A stretch of DNA of 7,071 nucleotides, taken from the NCBI GenBank assembly GCA_003022655.1, contig PXSX01000251.1, positions 1 to 7,071 on the forward strand. The letters run 5' to 3'. The position numbers were made by a program, and so were the translations under genes. The notes under the pieces are model-generated. The model did not search any database. It was given only the letters and a program-made list of their open reading frames with translations, and was not told the DNA's origin. Source of the stretch: Bacteroidetes bacterium QH_1_64_81. Lineage in GTDB: Bacteria; Bacteroidota; Rhodothermia; Rhodothermales; Salinibacteraceae. Of this stretch, positions 6,098 through 7,071 are shown piece after piece (within the stretch, counting starts at the first letter, position 1; every line of letters starts with the position of its first letter).

Positions 6098-7071
6098 GTG
6101 CCCTTGCCGTGCAGGATCTCGACGGTGTCGAGTTCGGCCGCCACGGCGTCGTCGAGGAAATGCTGCACGCGCTGTCGGGCGTCGTCCACTCGCTCGCCCC
6201 GCACGTCGATCGAGGGGCGTGCCTCCAGCGCCGCCATGTCCGTGCCGCCACCGGTCTGCTCCTCCGATTCGCGGCTCGGCCCGTCGACGCGGGTCAGACG
6301 GTCGAGCGGAACGTGCATATGCATCGAGCCCATCACCACGCGGGCCTCCCCATCTTCGATTTCTTCCACCTCCACGGCCGTCGATCCGTCGTCGACGACG
6401 ACTTGGTCCCCCTCTTCGATCGGCTCGGTCGGGGCTGTACGCGGCCCGCCGTCTCCTTGGGCCCGAGGCGTCTCCTCTGCGTCCGACGCGGCCTCTTCCC
6501 GCCGCTCATGGAGATCGGCTTTGTAGTCCTCTAGGCGCCGGCGGGCTTCCTTGGTCGCCTCCGACTCGGCCTGGGCTTCCTTGATCTCCCGGATGGTGTT
6601 TTCGATGCGCGCATTGGCCTCGTCGACGATGCGCTCGGCCTCCTCCAGCGCCTGCTGGCGGAACTCGTCGCGCTCCTTCTCCAGCGTCTGCACCTTCTCT
6701 TCGTAACGCTGCTGCTCGGCTTCGGCCTTCTCACGGGCCTTGCGGGCCTCGTACAGTTCGTCTTCGAGCTGCTGGGTGCGCTTCTCGAAGGTCGAGATGA
6801 GATCCTCCATCGCTGTCTTTTGCGTGCCCGCCAAGTTGCGGGCCCGTTCCAACAGATCGTCGTTCAGCCCCATGCGCTTAGCGATTTCGAAGGCGTAGGA
6901 GGACCCCGGCACCCCTTCCTGGTAACGGTAGGTCGGCCGCAGGGTGGCCTGGTCGAACTCCATCGAGCCGTTCTCCACGCCCTCTGTTTCGTGAGCGTAC
7001 GTTTTGAGCGTCCCGTGGTGGGTGGTGGCGATGGTGCGCGCCCCGGACTCCGTCAGCCGCTCCAGCACCGC
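6088..7071 (-). CDS. mutS2: MutS2 family protein, C-terminal part, with truncated Smr domain
   Basis: The gene enters from the right edge; the first Met seen (7068) is internal. Counting from it, residues 1-75 are the end of the MutS-type ATPase: ATTHHGTLKTYAHE carries the switch histidine, followed by GVENGSMEFDQATLRPTYRY and GVPGSSYAFEIAKRMGL. Residues about 80-195 are a long charged coiled coil. Residues 217-258 are the KOW-like segment (EEGDQVVVDDGSTAVEVEEI...MHMHVPLDRL). Residues 286-326 begin the Smr nuclease domain, with IDVRGERVDDA and the HGKG motif (HGKGT, 320-324). MutS2 binds branched DNA or collided ribosomes, depending on the species. Here the frame stops two codons after HGKGT (TGA 6090-6088), so about half of the ~80-residue Smr domain is missing. 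A remnant of the expected end lies downstream in another frame, so an out-of-frame deletion is probable. Whether the shortened protein keeps nuclease activity is unknown. Confidence 0.92.
   Translation of the reverse strand, partial: AVLERLTESGARTIATTHHGTLKTYAHETEGVENGSMEFDQATLRPTYRYQEGVPGSSYAFEIAKRMGLNDDLLERARNLAGTQKTAMEDLISTFEKRTQQLEDELYEARKAREKAEAEQQRYEEKVQTLEKERDEFRQQALEEAERIVDEANARIENTIREIKEAQAESEATKEARRRLEDYKADLHERREEAASDAEETPRAQGDGGPRTAPTEPIEEGDQVVVDDGSTAVEVEEIEDGEARVVMGSMHMHVPLDRLTRVDGPSRESEEQTGGGTDMAALEARPSIDVRGERVDDARQRVQHFLDDAVAAELDTVEILHGKGTPG

Overview
The window is a GC-rich bacterial chromosome segment in which every supported gene reads on the minus strand. In transcription order, right to left, they are: the C-terminal part of MutS2 (cut by the right edge), a D-isomer-specific 2-hydroxyacid dehydrogenase, a small secreted DUF4783 protein, a very large membrane sensor histidine kinase that is split by an apparent frameshift, and the first 40 codons of a probable medium-chain (zinc-type) dehydrogenase cut by the left edge. 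DUF4783 is a family of the Bacteroidota/Rhodothermota. Together with the high GC content, the scarcity of strong Shine-Dalgarno sites and the oversized multi-pass kinase, it suggests a Salinibacter/Rhodothermus-type organism. This is inference from composition and families; no marker gene proves it.

Layout. 7071-6088: MutS2 with the end of the ATPase domain, a long coiled coil, a KOW-like segment and only the first half of the Smr nuclease domain. A remnant of the normal C-terminus (AGVTKVDLG) lies just downstream in another frame, so an out-of-frame internal deletion is likely. 6067-5906: a spacer rich in GCGTGTGGG-type direct and inverted repeats. 5905-4940: an intact 2-hydroxyacid dehydrogenase. 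4939-4756: a 184-bp spacer with an A/T-rich inverted repeat. 4755-4291: the DUF4783 protein with a signal peptide. 4290-4171: a spacer with a short GC hairpin. 4170-168: the kinase, whose first ~394 codons are in one frame and whose last ~936-941 codons are in another, with the change of frame at about 2984-2993. 177-122: three perfect copies of a 14-bp unit overlapping the kinase stop codon. 121-1: start of the probable dehydrogenase.

How they fit together. The kinase resembles NtrY-type sensors in its transmitter half (HAMP, HisKA, HATPase) and carries two or three extracytoplasmic sensing regions. Its response regulator is not in the window. The DUF4783 gene directly upstream and the dehydrogenase directly downstream may be co-transcribed with it, but nothing in the sequence shows a shared function. 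I did not find a mobile element, CRISPR array, RNA gene or a convincing new multi-gene system. The most noteworthy signals are the two damaged genes (kinase and MutS2), the 14-bp repeat that builds a chain of overlapping ATGA mini-ORFs, and the repeat-rich spacer after mutS2.
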